From: Tatumella sp. JGM91
GTDB taxonomy: Bacteria; Pseudomonadota; Gammaproteobacteria; Enterobacterales; Enterobacteriaceae
DNA length: 64,000 nt
NCBI RefSeq assembly: GCF_018257575.1
Contig: NZ_JAERJP010000014.1
Location: forward strand, 47,849 to 111,848
Direction of reading: 5' to 3'
Shown: positions 26,308-36,220 of the stretch, one piece after another
Numbering within the stretch: the stretch's first letter is position 1
Layout: each line of letters begins with the position of its first letter
The notes under the pieces: generated by a model
What the model saw: the letters and a program-made list of their open reading frames with translations, nothing else
Told to the model about the DNA's origin: nothing
Database searches by the model: none
Translations under genes and position numbers: made by a program

Positions 26308-27420
26308 GTGTTACCTTTTATTACCCCGATTATGGCGCTGGTGATTGGCTGGCGTTTTATTTTACACCTTCCCTTTCCGACAGCCCTCAGAGTCATTCTT
26401 TTTATTGCCGTATTACTGGTCGCCGAATGTCATCTGATTTACCGGCTGCTGTTCGGTAATATCTTTTCCCCCGAATTCCCGCAACCAATGATGGTGGCGA
26501 TCAATGCCCTGTTTGGCGCAGAAATACTGTTCACTTTACTGCTGCTGATACAGGCACTGATCGGCGGCATCGCCCGGCTGGCAGGGCATCCTCTGACCGG
26601 ACAAATGCCGGTCAGTCACGGACTGCTGATTATTTCTTTGCTGGTCGCCGGTTATGCCGCCTGGCAGGCCGTCAAAGTGCCTGCCGTCAAAAATGTGACA
26701 GTCAACATTGCTCACCTGCCCCCGGCATTTGAAGGCTACCGGCTGGTACAGCTGACCGATTTACATGCCAGTTCTCTCTTACGTGCCGGGTGGATGGCGC
26801 AGGTGGTACAGCGTACCAATGCCCTGCAGCCGGATTTAATCACCATGACCGGTGATATTGCCGATGGTACTGTCGAAAATCGCCGCGCAGATGTTGCACC
26901 GTTAAAACAATTACATGCCAGAGACGGGGTACTGGCAATCCCCGGTAACCATGAGTATTACGTTAATTTTTCCGCATGGATGAAAGAAACAGCCGCTCTG
27001 GGAATGCAGGAATTACTTAATCAGTCGGTACGTATCTATCGCGGTAATCAGAGTATTGTCGTAGCAGGGGTTACCGATGAAGCCGCATTACGTTTTTCGC
27101 AGCCCGGTCCGGCATTATCAGAAGCCCTGCAGGGCGTTTCTGCCGGTGATACCCTGATTCTGCTCGATCACCGGCCAGTCAATGCCCGGCAGAATGCGGC
27201 GGCCGGAGCCGACCTGCAGTTGTCCGGCCATACTCACGGCGGTATGGTCCCGGGGCTGGACTTACTGGTGAAACGGGCGAATCATGGATTTTATTCCGGG
27301 GAATACCGGCTGGGCCGGATGCTGCTGTATGTCAGCAACGGGACCGGATTATGGAATGGGTTTGCCCTAAGACTGGGACATCCGTCAGAGATTACCTTAT
27401 TTACCTTACAGAAAGGCTGA
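26308..27420 (+). CDS. Membrane-anchored calcineurin-like metallophosphoesterase
   Basis: A 370-residue protein with four N-terminal membrane helices (about the first 125 residues) and a C-terminal metallophosphoesterase domain of the YkuE/YaeI type. All metal-binding blocks are there: QLTDLHA (D-x-H), TMTGDIADG (GD), IPGNHEYY (GNHE) and LSGHTHGG (GHxH). The frame is open five codons further upstream, but the GTG at 26308 has GGAG five bases before it. In B. subtilis and E. coli relatives act on phospholipid-type or UDP-sugar lipid substrates; the actual substrate here is unknown. It is 100 bases ahead of two small genes on the same strand. Confidence 0.85.
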   Translation: MLPFITPIMALVIGWRFILHLPFPTALRVILFIAVLLVAECHLIYRLLFGNIFSPEFPQPMMVAINALFGAEILFTLLLLIQALIGGIARLAGHPLTGQMPVSHGLLIISLLVAGYAAWQAVKVPAVKNVTVNIAHLPPAFEGYRLVQLTDLHASSLLRAGWMAQVVQRTNALQPDLITMTGDIADGTVENRRADVAPLKQLHARDGVLAIPGNHEYYVNFSAWMKETAALGMQELLNQSVRIYRGNQSIVVAGVTDEAALRFSQPGPALSEALQGVSAGDTLILLDHRPVNARQNAAAGADLQLSGHTHGGMVPGLDLLVKRANHGFYSGEYRLGRMLLYVSNGTGLWNGFALRLGHPSEITLFTLQKG

Positions 27421-27520
27421 TCCTGTACCACAGAGAGACTGTCTGCCGGGAAAAATAGCCCGCCAGTGGTGTCTCTGTCTGACAGGTACACGGGTGGGGC
27501 GGATCAGATAAAGGGGTGTT

Positions 27521-27982
27521 ATGAAAGCAGAGTGGTTTTCGGCTATCGCAGATGTGACCTCAGCTGCCATTGCCATTGCAGCAGCGATAATTTCGTATAT
27601 CGCTATTATGAATGGCAGCAGGCAATGGAACAGAGACCGCTGGGACAGGAAAATAAGGGAGTTAAATGAAACAGCCAGAGATATTATTGATTTTCTGCCG
27701 TCGGTAAAAAATGTCGACAGTCGTATCAGCGACGCAGAAACAGCCCGCTATTCGGAGATGATGGCAATCTCACGCTATTATATTCTGATCAGCCAGATAG
27801 ACTCGGCATTAAGCGAATGTCGTACTGCCGGACAGAAAAATGCTGTATTTTCCCTGCCGGTGCTCGAAGTGATTATCCACCTGGATAAACTGGTAGATCA
27901 TTTCCCTGAGTTCAGTAATACACAGGATGAAATCAGAAGACAGCTGAAAAGACAGGTGATACCGGAAATAAAGCATGGATAA
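27521..27982 (+). CDS. Unknown membrane-anchored protein of 153 residues
   Basis: I do not recognise this gene. It has one N-terminal membrane helix (about 6-30, rich in Ala and Ile) followed by a mostly helical, charged cytoplasmic or periplasmic part. A good ribosome-binding site (AAGGGG) precedes the ATG. It runs directly into the next small gene: the stop overlaps the possible upstream start of that gene by 8 bases. The single-helix plus coiled helical layout is common in phage and accessory genes, but nothing specific supports transfer. Confidence 0.65.
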   Translation: MKAEWFSAIADVTSAAIAIAAAIISYIAIMNGSRQWNRDRWDRKIRELNETARDIIDFLPSVKNVDSRISDAETARYSEMMAISRYYILISQIDSALSECRTAGQKNAVFSLPVLEVIIHLDKLVDHFPEFSNTQDEIRRQLKRQVIPEIKHG

Positions 27983-28043
27983 ATATTCTGACAGTCCTGA
28001 ATTATCATCCCCTTCAGATCAAAGATCATCACGGAGAATTATC

Positions 28044-28259
28044 ATGCGCCCGGCCCTCAGAGAGAAGATTATCAGGATCTGTGAAGCAAAAATCGCCACC
28101 AGAGGCAGTACTGCCGGGCTGTCTTTTTATGCTTTCTTTGCTAATAAAAATGATGACCCGCACCTGCTGATGGAGGTCGCCCACTGGTGGATTATGGAGA
28201 TGAAACTGGATCACTTTGAAAAAGCGGAGAAAATAAAAGCTCTCGTCTCTGCCCTGTAG
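28044..28259 (+). CDS. Small conserved-looking helical protein, unknown
   Basis: A 71-residue protein starting MRPALREKIIRICEAKIATRG. The frame is open back to an ATG at 27975 inside the previous gene, but the ATG at 28044 has an excellent ribosome-binding site (GGAG, seven bases upstream) and starts where the sequence becomes helical and protein-like. It contains FYAFFANKNDDPHLLMEVAHWW and a lysine-rich final helix, no membrane segment. I believe similar short proteins occur in other enterobacteria, but I cannot name the family or a function. Probably co-transcribed with the preceding gene. Confidence 0.6.
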   Translation: MRPALREKIIRICEAKIATRGSTAGLSFYAFFANKNDDPHLLMEVAHWWIMEMKLDHFEKAEKIKALVSAL

Positions 28260-28366
28260 TTCTTTGCTGAATCCGTCCGATCATCAGACAATGCTGCCAG
28301 ACGGTACCGCCTGGCGCTGTTCACGCAGGGCATCAGCGCCCGGAAATCTTATTTCACAGCGACAGC

Positions 28367-29323
28367 TCAGCCGGTTACCGGCATGCCGGCCGTTTGCCGG
28401 AAGCTGAACTGCCGCTGTGACGGGCAGACCACCCGGCCGTCACGGGTGACAAAAATAGCTTCAATATCATGGCGGGTTGTCAGCCAGTGACCGGCCCGTT
28501 GCAGCCCCATTCCGTACAATTGTGTACTGTGAATTTCGCCGCTGACAGAGTCGGCACTGATCACCGTAACACTGAGTAAATCATTATCCAGCGGATAACC
28601 GCTGCGGGGATCGAGAATATGATGATAATGGCGGCCGCCACAAATAAAATAGCGCTCACTGACACCTGAGGTGACTACCGACCGGTCATTCACAGTGATC
28701 ACGCCCAGTAAGGCCCCGTGTTCAGAAAAGGGCTGACGCAACCCGACTGACCACGCGGTTGCCGGCGCAACCGCCTCTGTCACCCTGATATTCCCCCCCA
28801 GGTTAATCAGCGCCTGTCGCGTACCCTGCTGTTGCAGAAACCCGCATACCCTGTCGGCGATATAGCCCTTAGCAATCGCCCCGGCGTCAATTTCCATACC
28901 GGGCCGGGTCAGAAAAATCGAACAGCGCTGCCTGTCCAGCACCACTGCCCGCGGGTCACAGAGATTCAGTAACGATTTCAGGGTTGCCGGTGACGGCACA
29001 GAATCACCGCTGAAGCCAATTTTCCAGCATTTCACCAGCGGGCCAATGGCGAGATTAAAACAGCCGCCCTGCAGGCTGACCTGATGAGCACAGTCAATCA
29101 GCTCAAATACCTGCCGGTCAACACTTACCCCATGCTGCCCCGCCGCGCGGTTCACCGCCATCAGCTGAGAATCTGGCCGGTTAACCGTCAGCAGATTTTC
29201 CAGCTGTTGAATGATACGGAAAACCTGCCGTGCCAGTTCAGGCTGATGGCCGGCCAGTTGTAATTCAATATCCGTCCCCATCATTACCGCTCTGTAGCAG
29301 TAACTGCCCTGTGTCCTGTCCAT
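28367..29323 (-). CDS. apbE: FAD:protein FMN transferase ApbE, cytoplasmic form
   Basis: A 318-residue ApbE-family flavin transferase. It moves FMN from FAD onto a threonine of target proteins carrying the D-x-x-(S/T)-G-A-(T/S) motif. The frame stays open far upstream into the neighbouring gene, but the ATG at 29323 lies 38 bases after that gene and has GGGG eight bases upstream. Family marks: MGTDIELQL near the N-terminus, EIDAGAIAKGY for Mg/FAD binding, INLGGNI and TSGVSERYF. There is no signal peptide or lipobox, unlike the periplasmic E. coli ApbE, so it acts in the cytoplasm. Its target is almost certainly the FMN-bind domain of the reductase encoded just upstream. Confidence 0.9.
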   Translation of the reverse strand: MDRTQGSYCYRAVMMGTDIELQLAGHQPELARQVFRIIQQLENLLTVNRPDSQLMAVNRAAGQHGVSVDRQVFELIDCAHQVSLQGGCFNLAIGPLVKCWKIGFSGDSVPSPATLKSLLNLCDPRAVVLDRQRCSIFLTRPGMEIDAGAIAKGYIADRVCGFLQQQGTRQALINLGGNIRVTEAVAPATAWSVGLRQPFSEHGALLGVITVNDRSVVTSGVSERYFICGGRHYHHILDPRSGYPLDNDLLSVTVISADSVSGEIHSTQLYGMGLQRAGHWLTTRHDIEAIFVTRDGRVVCPSQRQFSFRQTAGMPVTG

Positions 29324-29360
29324 TGTTTGTACCCCGTTGCGGTGATCTGCGGGCCTGTCG

Positions 29361-32150
29361 TCAGTCCTGCTGCTGACGCAGCGCATACCCGGCCGCATTT
29401 TCACCCGCCATACGGCCAAAGATAACAATATCTGCCACCGCATTGCCGCCAATCCGGTTACCGCCATGAATACCACCGACCACTTCACCCGCGGCAAATA
29501 CCCCGGCCAGTGGCTGACGGTTCTGCCCGAGGACTTCGGCACGGGTATTGATGGTAACGCCACCCATGGTGTGATGCACCCCGGGAGCGATACGGATAGC
29601 ATAGTAAGGTCCGTGATCCAGCGGCTGCCGCAGTGCCGTGGTACGGCCAAAGATATCTGCCTGCTGATGTGTCACGACACGATTATACTGATCCAGGGTG
29701 GTCTGTAACGCAGCAGTATCCATCGCCAGTGCCGCAGCCAGTGCTGCCGGGGTCTCGGCACTGATTACAAAGCCGCGGGCAATATAGGTTTCGGTGGCTT
29801 TATTATGCTCACGGATCTGCTGGTCAAAGATAATCCATGCGGCTTTTTCCGGTAAACCAATAATCCTGGCCGAGACCTTATCGCGGGTATCCATTTCGTT
29901 GATAAACCGTTGTCCCTGCTGACTGACCAGAATCGCCCCACCGCCACGTATGGCTTCAGAAATCAGGTAGGAGGTTGTCTGTTCGACGGTCGGATGGATT
30001 TGTATTTCCCCCATATCCACGGTTCCGGCACCGAGCGTCTGTAGCAGGGCAATACCACTGCCGGTCGCCCCCGGATGATTGGTCGTCACAAACCCTGCCA
30101 GATCCGGGCGGTAATGCACCACCATCTGCGGGTTAGCACTGAACCCGCCGGTCGCCACCACCAGGCTGCGGCAACTGATATCCTGGCTTTCCTGCTGAGT
30201 ATTCATCAGGGTTACCCCGCAGACCTGCCCGTCCTGACAACAAATACCGGTCACACTGGTATCCGTCATAATTTCAATATCCGGCCGCTGCTGAATATTT
30301 TTCAGTAAGCCACTGACCAGATAGCCCCCGACCGCAGAGGCATCCGCCGGACGGTGGGTTCTGTCAATACTCATCCCCCCTGTGATAGTGATATCACTTA
30401 ATACAATGCCGCGCTCTGCCAGCCAGTCGATAGCCTGCGGAGCCTGCTCCACAAATTCATGCAGCAATACTGTATTATTTTTCCCCTGGCCGCCGGCCAG
30501 AGTTTCCTGATAAAACAGCTCTTTACTGTCGCTGATCCCTTTAAGTGTCTGGAAACGGGTTTCCGCTGCGTTCATGCCGACCGACGCTTTCAGAGTATTC
30601 CCGCCGGGGATCGGCATTTTCTCGACAATCAGGACTTTCGCCCCCAGCTCACTGGCCTGAATGGCCGCGGTTAACCCGGCCCCGCCACTGCCAATGACCA
30701 CCACATCATAAGAGGCTGGCTGACCCCCGTTTTCCTGCTGTAACCTTTGGCGTGCTGAGGTCATCATCACCCTGGCTACCGCTTTTTTAATCTCTTCACT
30801 CCGGGTCGTCGCCCCGGTCACCGCATCCACATAAGGACTGTTGGCATCAAGGATCCGCGAGCGCAGTTGCTTAAAATGGGTGGTAAATTCGACATCTTCC
30901 GCTGGCGCGGCATCAAGCATCAGATCGGTAATGCGGTCTTCTGACAGGACTACGGTAAGCTGACTGTCCCCTTGATCATCCTGCAGGGTTTCACGGAAGC
31001 TACCGGCAGCAAACTTGCCCGTGGCGAGGCTCATATCCCGTACCATGGCGGCAACCTGCGGGAAATACCAGAGCGGTTCAGGGATACATAATGCCTCGCG
31101 CTGACGATTATCGATAGTTAATGTCAGGGATTCTCCTGCCAGTAAACGCTGGCTCCAGGCCGGACTGGCAATCGCTGCCCGGCCGACAGCCACCAGAGAA
31201 TAACCATGCGAAAAGGCCTGTGTTACATCCTCTGGCCCGGTAACACTGCCCACACCAATTACCGGCACTGTCGCCAGGGCAGCTGAACGCCCTGCCATAT
31301 ATTTATCAATTAATGGCTGCCGGTCAGCGGTATCCACCAGTGAACTGCGCAAAATATGATTCATCGAAAAATGGACATAATCCAGCCCGGCAGTGGCCAG
31401 TTTATCCAGCAAATACAAGGTATCGGCAAAGCGAATACCCGGCTGCTCCGTTTCTTCAGGAGAGAAACGGTAACCGATAATAAAGCCCGGTTCTGCATAC
31501 TGCCTGGCCATCTGACGGGTAATGTCCAGCACCGCCAGCGGAAAACGGGCGCGTTTTTCGCTGTTACCGCCCCATTGGTCATCGCGGCGGTTAGCATGGG
31601 GAGAGAAAAACTGCTGAATCAGGTAAGTATTTGCCCCGTGAATTTCCACACCATCAAATCCGGCGGCAATCGCGCGGCGAACCGCCTGGCCGAATTTTTC
31701 CACCATACCACTGACTTCCTCAGCCGATAATGCCCGTGGTGTGGCTGCCCCTTCCCGGGGAATAGCAACCGCGGAGGGAGCGACCGGCTGGCGGCCACCA
31801 ATCAGCAGGGGTTCGCTCATCCGGCCACCGTGATAAATCTGCAATACCGCTTTTGAACCGCGCTGTTTTATCGCGGAGGCTATTTTCTCCAGCCCGGTAA
31901 TTTTCATGTCACTGTCAATCCCCAGAGCGCCGGGGAAGGCAGGTCCGTTATCTTCCACATAACAGCATTCAACAATAATCACCGCAGCTTCACCGGCACG
32001 CTGACGATAATATTCCACCAGTTCACTGGTCACACTGCCATTATAAAATCCGGCACAGGTCGTCATCGGGGCCATCACTAAACGATTTTTCAGCACGGTG
32101 CCACAGGACAGGGTTAACGGCTCCGCTAACTGCGGATCAGGATATGTCAT
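29361..32150 (-). CDS. Soluble NADH:fumarate oxidoreductase-type fusion (OYE + FMN-bind + FAD fumarate-reductase domains)
   Basis: A 929-residue three-domain flavoprotein. Residues 1 to about 365 form an Old Yellow Enzyme/NADH:flavin oxidoreductase barrel (HGAN at 171-174 for substrate binding). Residues about 380-460 form an FMN-bind domain with the flavinylation motif D442-A-V-T-G-A-T448. Residues about 480-925 form a fumarate-reductase/flavocytochrome-c FAD domain (GSGGAGLTAAI, dinucleotide loop near 487; HPTVEQ and HHTMGGV near the active site). This order is that of the cytoplasmic NADH:fumarate oxidoreductase described in Klebsiella, where electrons pass NADH to FMN to covalent FMN to FAD to fumarate. 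No signal peptide, so soluble. GGAG precedes the ATG. apbE follows after 37 bases. Confidence 0.88.
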   Translation of the reverse strand: MTYPDPQLAEPLTLSCGTVLKNRLVMAPMTTCAGFYNGSVTSELVEYYRQRAGEAAVIIVECCYVEDNGPAFPGALGIDSDMKITGLEKIASAIKQRGSKAVLQIYHGGRMSEPLLIGGRQPVAPSAVAIPREGAATPRALSAEEVSGMVEKFGQAVRRAIAAGFDGVEIHGANTYLIQQFFSPHANRRDDQWGGNSEKRARFPLAVLDITRQMARQYAEPGFIIGYRFSPEETEQPGIRFADTLYLLDKLATAGLDYVHFSMNHILRSSLVDTADRQPLIDKYMAGRSAALATVPVIGVGSVTGPEDVTQAFSHGYSLVAVGRAAIASPAWSQRLLAGESLTLTIDNRQREALCIPEPLWYFPQVAAMVRDMSLATGKFAAGSFRETLQDDQGDSQLTVVLSEDRITDLMLDAAPAEDVEFTTHFKQLRSRILDANSPYVDAVTGATTRSEEIKKAVARVMMTSARQRLQQENGGQPASYDVVVIGSGGAGLTAAIQASELGAKVLIVEKMPIPGGNTLKASVGMNAAETRFQTLKGISDSKELFYQETLAGGQGKNNTVLLHEFVEQAPQAIDWLAERGIVLSDITITGGMSIDRTHRPADASAVGGYLVSGLLKNIQQRPDIEIMTDTSVTGICCQDGQVCGVTLMNTQQESQDISCRSLVVATGGFSANPQMVVHYRPDLAGFVTTNHPGATGSGIALLQTLGAGTVDMGEIQIHPTVEQTTSYLISEAIRGGGAILVSQQGQRFINEMDTRDKVSARIIGLPEKAAWIIFDQQIREHNKATETYIARGFVISAETPAALAAALAMDTAALQTTLDQYNRVVTHQQADIFGRTTALRQPLDHGPYYAIRIAPGVHHTMGGVTINTRAEVLGQNRQPLAGVFAAGEVVGGIHGGNRIGGNAVADIVIFGRMAGENAAGYALRQQQD

Positions 32151-32757
32151 GATCTACTCCGGAAAATGTCTGATGCTTTTTATTGCAGAATATCACGGGG
32201 ATGGTCGGTATTATCGCCCCCGTAACAGATGACCGGATTCAATCACACCCCCCGGTAAAAACTTATGACATACATTAATTAAACTCAAAAAAAAGAGTTT
32301 TAAATATATTGATTATCTGGTCCGGCCTGATAAATACCAATCAGGTTATTTAGTTCAGATTAACAAGCGAATTACAAACAAACAACAAGATAAACTGACC
32401 GGTAAGGTTAACAGATCCTCTAATTAACTACTTTTATCTATAATAAAACTGACAGGCAGTTTTTTATTCTGCCAGATATTGATTAACCCTGAAAGTCGCT
32501 ACAACACCTCGAATTTAAAAATATAATTTAAAAAATAAAATTTTAATTCCAGTTCGTTGATCAGGATCAACGGCTAAAAAAAGAGAGCGCCGATGATATA
32601 AACACTTTATCTGTCAGTCAGATGAGGTACTATGCCGGATATAATTACAAGCGCTATTTCAACGGCTTCCGCTCATACGGAATAAAACTATCGCCGGAAA
32701 TGCAATATTACCTGTACGCTGCTACCTTAATATTTAAACTACTAACAGAAAAAGACG
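32151..32757. promoter_or_regulatory. AT-rich divergent control region of the fumarate module
   Basis: A 607-base spacer between the divergent reductase and transporter genes, strongly AT-rich, with the FNR box at 32557-32570. It should contain both promoters. No credible gene inside. Confidence 0.6.
32557..32570. promoter_or_regulatory. Perfect FNR box
   Basis: TTGATCAGGATCAA matches the FNR consensus TTGAT-N4-ATCAA at all ten fixed positions. It is 188 bases upstream of the transporter start codon and about 405 bases from the reductase start codon, so it more likely serves the transporter-fumarase side. It indicates activation without oxygen. Confidence 0.8.
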
Positions 32758-34272
32758 ATGAACGTAAAATTAAATACTGCACCGCCGCTGAACGGGTCTC
32801 CCCCTGCCGCAGGCAAAAAAAACCGTTTGATATTGTTGCTACTGCCAATAATTGTTGCACTGTTGTTATTAGCTGTACCGGTGCCGGCAGGACTTCCTCC
32901 TTATGCATGGCATTTCTTCGCTATTTTCGTCGGGGTGATTGTCGGGTTGATTTTTGAGCCGTTACCCGGGGCAGTGATTGGTCTGACCGGCGTAGTCGTG
33001 ATTGCACTGTTCAGTCAGTGGCTGCTGTTCAGCCCGGAACAACAGGCTGCTGCCGGGTTTAAACTGGCTGGGCAATCATTTAAATGGGCCGTCAGTGGTT
33101 TCGGGAATTCCACTGTATGGCTGATTTTCGGTGCCTTTATGTTTGCTGCCGGTTATGACAAAACGCAGTTCGGCCGTCGTCTTGCCCTGATACTGGTGAA
33201 ATACCTGGGGCGCCGCAGCCTGACTCTCGGTTATGCCATCACCTTTGCTGATTTACTGCTGGCCCCTTTTACGCCTTCCAACACCGCCCGTAGCGGGGGC
33301 ACCATCTACCCGATTATTGCCAACCTGCCGCCATTGTATGACTCTAAGCCTAATGACCCCAGCGCCAGGCGGATCGGCTCTTATCTGATGTGGGTCGCCA
33401 TTACCGCGGCCTGTATTACCAGCTCTATGTTTCTGTCTGCTCTGGCCCCCAACTTGCTGGCCCTGGCGCTGGTTAAAAGTATCACCGGTATCACGATTTC
33501 CTGGGGTAACTGGTTTATCGCCTTTCTGCCGGTCGGAGTGATCCTGATTCTGCTGATGCCGTTGCTGGCGTATCTGTTTTATCCGCCGGAAGTCAAAGTC
33601 AATGATGAAGTCCCCCGCTGGGCAACCCGTGAGCTGGAGAAACTCGGCAGACTGTCGCGTAACGAAATTCTGCTACTGGTCTTTGTCTGCGCTGCTCTGG
33701 CAATGTGGATCTTTGCCACCCGCTGGATTGAACCGGCGATGGCTGCCATGCTGGTCATTACCCTGATGTTATGGACCGGGGTACTGAACTGGAGCGATAT
33801 CACCGGTAATAAAGCCGCCTGGAATACCTTTGCCTGGTTTGCCACCCTGGTCGCCCTGGCTGATGGCCTTTCCTCCACCGGATTTATTAGCTGGCTGGGT
33901 AAAGAAGGCGGGGCACTGATGGGAGGAATATCGCCGGGCGTCGCCAGCCTTATCTTAGTGGTGGCGTTCTTTTTGCTGCACTATCTGTTCGCCAGTACCA
34001 CGGCACATACCACCGCTCTGCTGCCGGCGATGCTGACCATTGCCGCCACTATCCCGGGCCTGGATATGCAGGTTTTTTGTCTGATGATGGTCACATCCCT
34101 GGGGATCATGGGGATTATCACCCCTTACGGTACCGGACCAAGCCCGATATACTATGGCAGCGGCTATCTGCCAACCGCCGATTACTGGCGTCTCGGGACC
34201 ATTTTCGGGGCTATCTTTCTTGCGGCCCTGCTGCTTATCGGCTATCCATGGATGGCGATGGTCTTCGGCTGA
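32758..34272 (+). CDS. DASS-family dicarboxylate transporter/antiporter (CitT/TtdT-like)
   Basis: A 504-residue divalent anion:sodium symporter (DASS) family carrier with about twelve membrane helices. E. coli members CitT and TtdT exchange citrate or L-tartrate for succinate. The first SNT substrate motif is at 174-176 (TPSNTARSGG); the second is degenerate (ASTTAHTTALLP), as in CitT-type antiporters, which do not need sodium. It lies beside a fumarase and divergent from a fumarate reductase, so malate, tartrate, fumarate or citrate in exchange for succinate is the likely traffic. It starts 149 bases before the fumarase gene on the same strand. Confidence 0.88.
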   Translation: MNVKLNTAPPLNGSPPAAGKKNRLILLLLPIIVALLLLAVPVPAGLPPYAWHFFAIFVGVIVGLIFEPLPGAVIGLTGVVVIALFSQWLLFSPEQQAAAGFKLAGQSFKWAVSGFGNSTVWLIFGAFMFAAGYDKTQFGRRLALILVKYLGRRSLTLGYAITFADLLLAPFTPSNTARSGGTIYPIIANLPPLYDSKPNDPSARRIGSYLMWVAITAACITSSMFLSALAPNLLALALVKSITGITISWGNWFIAFLPVGVILILLMPLLAYLFYPPEVKVNDEVPRWATRELEKLGRLSRNEILLLVFVCAALAMWIFATRWIEPAMAAMLVITLMLWTGVLNWSDITGNKAAWNTFAWFATLVALADGLSSTGFISWLGKEGGALMGGISPGVASLILVVAFFLLHYLFASTTAHTTALLPAMLTIAATIPGLDMQVFCLMMVTSLGIMGIITPYGTGPSPIYYGSGYLPTADYWRLGTIFGAIFLAALLLIGYPWMAMVFG

Positions 34273-34421
34273 CAGATCGGGTTTATCGCTGCAGGTATTA
34301 ATGCGTTAAATGATTATCCCTCCGCGACCGCTATCAGCGGGTGGCGGGGGGACATAATAATTACCATCAGTATTTTGCGAAGCGCAACGGCATCCCGTTG
34401 CTGCCGATTAAGTGAGAAAAC

Positions 34422-36068
34422 ATGTCGAATACACCTTTCCATTATCAGGACCCTTTTCCGGTCACCGAAGATCAGACTGACTATTACCTGCTGAGCAGTG
34501 ATTATGTCTCAGTTGCCAGTTTTGACGGCGAAGAGGTGATCAAAGTCGCCCCGGAAGCACTCACCCTGCTGGCTCAGCAGGCATTCCATGATGCATCATT
34601 TATGCTGCGTACCGCCCACCAGCAACAGGTGGCGGCTATTCTTGCTGATCCTGAAGCCAGTGAAAACGATCGCTATGTCGCCTTACAATTTCTGAGAAAT
34701 TCAGAGATTGCTGCCAAAGGTATTCTGCCAACCTGTCAGGATACGGGAACCGCGATCATTATGGGCAAAAAAGGCCAGCGGATCTGGACCGGTGGCGGTG
34801 ATGAAGCCAGCCTGTCCCGCGGCGTATTTAATACTTTCCGGCAGGATAATCTGCGTTATTCGCAGAATGCTGCACTGGACATGTATAAAGAAGTGAATAC
34901 AGGCACCAACCTGCCGGCGCAGATTGATCTGTACAGTGTCGATGGTGATGAATATAAATTTCTCTGTATCGCCAAAGGCGGCGGTTCAGCGAACAAAACC
35001 TATCTCTATCAGGAAACCAAGGCACTGCTCAGTCCCGGTAAACTGCAACAATACCTGGTGGAGAAAATGCGCACTCTCGGCACTGCGGCCTGCCCGCCCT
35101 ACCATATTGCCTTTGTGATCGGCGGTACCTCCGCCGAAAGTACCCTGAAAACGGTGAAACTGGCATCCACCCATTATTACGACGGACTGCCAACTGAAGG
35201 TAATCACTATGGACAGGCTTTCCGTGATACGGAACTTGAACAGGCGTTGTTAAAAGAAGCTCACAGCCTCGGGCTGGGTGCACAATTCGGTGGTAAATAT
35301 TTTGCCCATGATATCCGGGTCATCCGCCTGCCACGCCACGGCGCCTCCTGTCCGATAGGAATGGGGGTGTCCTGTTCCGCGGACCGGAATATTAAAGCCA
35401 AAATTAATCGCCAGGGGGTGTGGATTGAAAAGCTGGAACATAATCCGGCCAGACTGATCCCGGAACATCTGCGCCGGGAAGGCGAAAGTACGGTAGTGGA
35501 TATCGACCTTAACCGGCCGATGAAAGAGATACTCGCCCTGCTGACACAGTATCCGGTCTCTACCCGGCTGTCACTGAACGGCACCATTATTGTGGCGCGT
35601 GATATTGCCCATGCGAAGCTGAAAGAACGGCTGGATAACGGCGAAGATCTGCCGCAATACATCAAAGATCATCCGGTATATTATGCCGGCCCGGCCAAAA
35701 CACCGGCTGGCTATGCCTCCGGCTCCCTCGGCCCGACCACCGCCGGGCGTATGGACTCTTATGTTGATCTGCTTCAGGCCCATGGCGGCAGCATGATTAT
35801 GCTGGCAAAAGGTAACCGCAGTCAGCAGGTTACCGATGCCTGTCAGAAACATGGCGGATTTTATCTTGGCAGTATCGGCGGACCGGCAGCGGTACTGGCA
35901 CAACAGAGCGTAAAAAGCCTCGAGTGTGTCGAATACCCGGAACTGGGTATGGAAGCCATCTGGAAAATTGAAGTACAAAACTTCCCGGCATTTATTCTGG
36001 TAGACGATAAAGGAAACGACTTTTTCAGCCAGATCCTGCAAAACCAGTGTGCCGGTTGCGCAAAATAA
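34422..36068 (+). CDS. Class I (iron-sulfur) fumarate hydratase
   Basis: A 548-residue class I fumarase, the length of E. coli FumA/FumB. The three [4Fe-4S] cysteines occupy the same numbers as in E. coli: Cys105 (PTCQDTGT), Cys224 (AACPPYH) and Cys318 (VSCSADR). Both the N-terminal and C-terminal domains are complete, the latter with [20 protein letters not shown]. It interconverts malate and fumarate; FumB-type enzymes also dehydrate D-tartrate. The oxygen-sensitive cluster, the linked antiporter and an upstream FNR box suit an anaerobic, FumB-like role. I cannot choose between the fumA and fumB names from sequence alone. Confidence 0.93.
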   Translation: MSNTPFHYQDPFPVTEDQTDYYLLSSDYVSVASFDGEEVIKVAPEALTLLAQQAFHDASFMLRTAHQQQVAAILADPEASENDRYVALQFLRNSEIAAKGILPTCQDTGTAIIMGKKGQRIWTGGGDEASLSRGVFNTFRQDNLRYSQNAALDMYKEVNTGTNLPAQIDLYSVDGDEYKFLCIAKGGGSANKTYLYQETKALLSPGKLQQYLVEKMRTLGTAACPPYHIAFVIGGTSAESTLKTVKLASTHYYDGLPTEGNHYGQAFRDTELEQALLKEAHSLGLGAQFGGKYFAHDIRVIRLPRHGASCPIGMGVSCSADRNIKAKINRQGVWIEKLEHNPARLIPEHLRREGESTVVDIDLNRPMKEILALLTQYPVSTRLSLNGTIIVARDIAHAKLKERLDNGEDLPQYIKDHPVYYAGPAKTPAGYASGSLGPTTAGRMDSYVDLLQAHGGSMIMLAKGNRSQQVTDACQKHGGFYLGSIGGPAAVLAQQSVKSLECVEYPELGMEAIWKIEVQNFPAFILVDDKGNDFFSQILQNQCAGCAK

Positions 36069-36081
36069 CCGCAAACAATCA

Positions 36082-36106
36082 CGGCCTGCTTTCCCGCAGG
36101 CCGTTT
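36082..36106 (+). terminator. Terminator behind fumarase
   Basis: CGGCCTGC (36082-36089) pairs with GCAGGCCG (36096-36103), followed by TTT. Confidence 0.7.
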
Positions 36107-36220
36107 CCGCAATAACGGGTAACCCCTGCCCGCAGTAATGTAATATTCTCCGCGACGTTTTTTCCGTGACTGTCGTGTAATGTTCTACACTGACAACCAC
36201 ACCCTTGAGAGGAGAACATC

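Noticed and set aside
35571..36200. Minus-strand 209-codon open frame over the end of the fumarase gene
   Set aside because: Shadow of a class I fumarase with all catalytic cysteines in place; also crosses its terminator.
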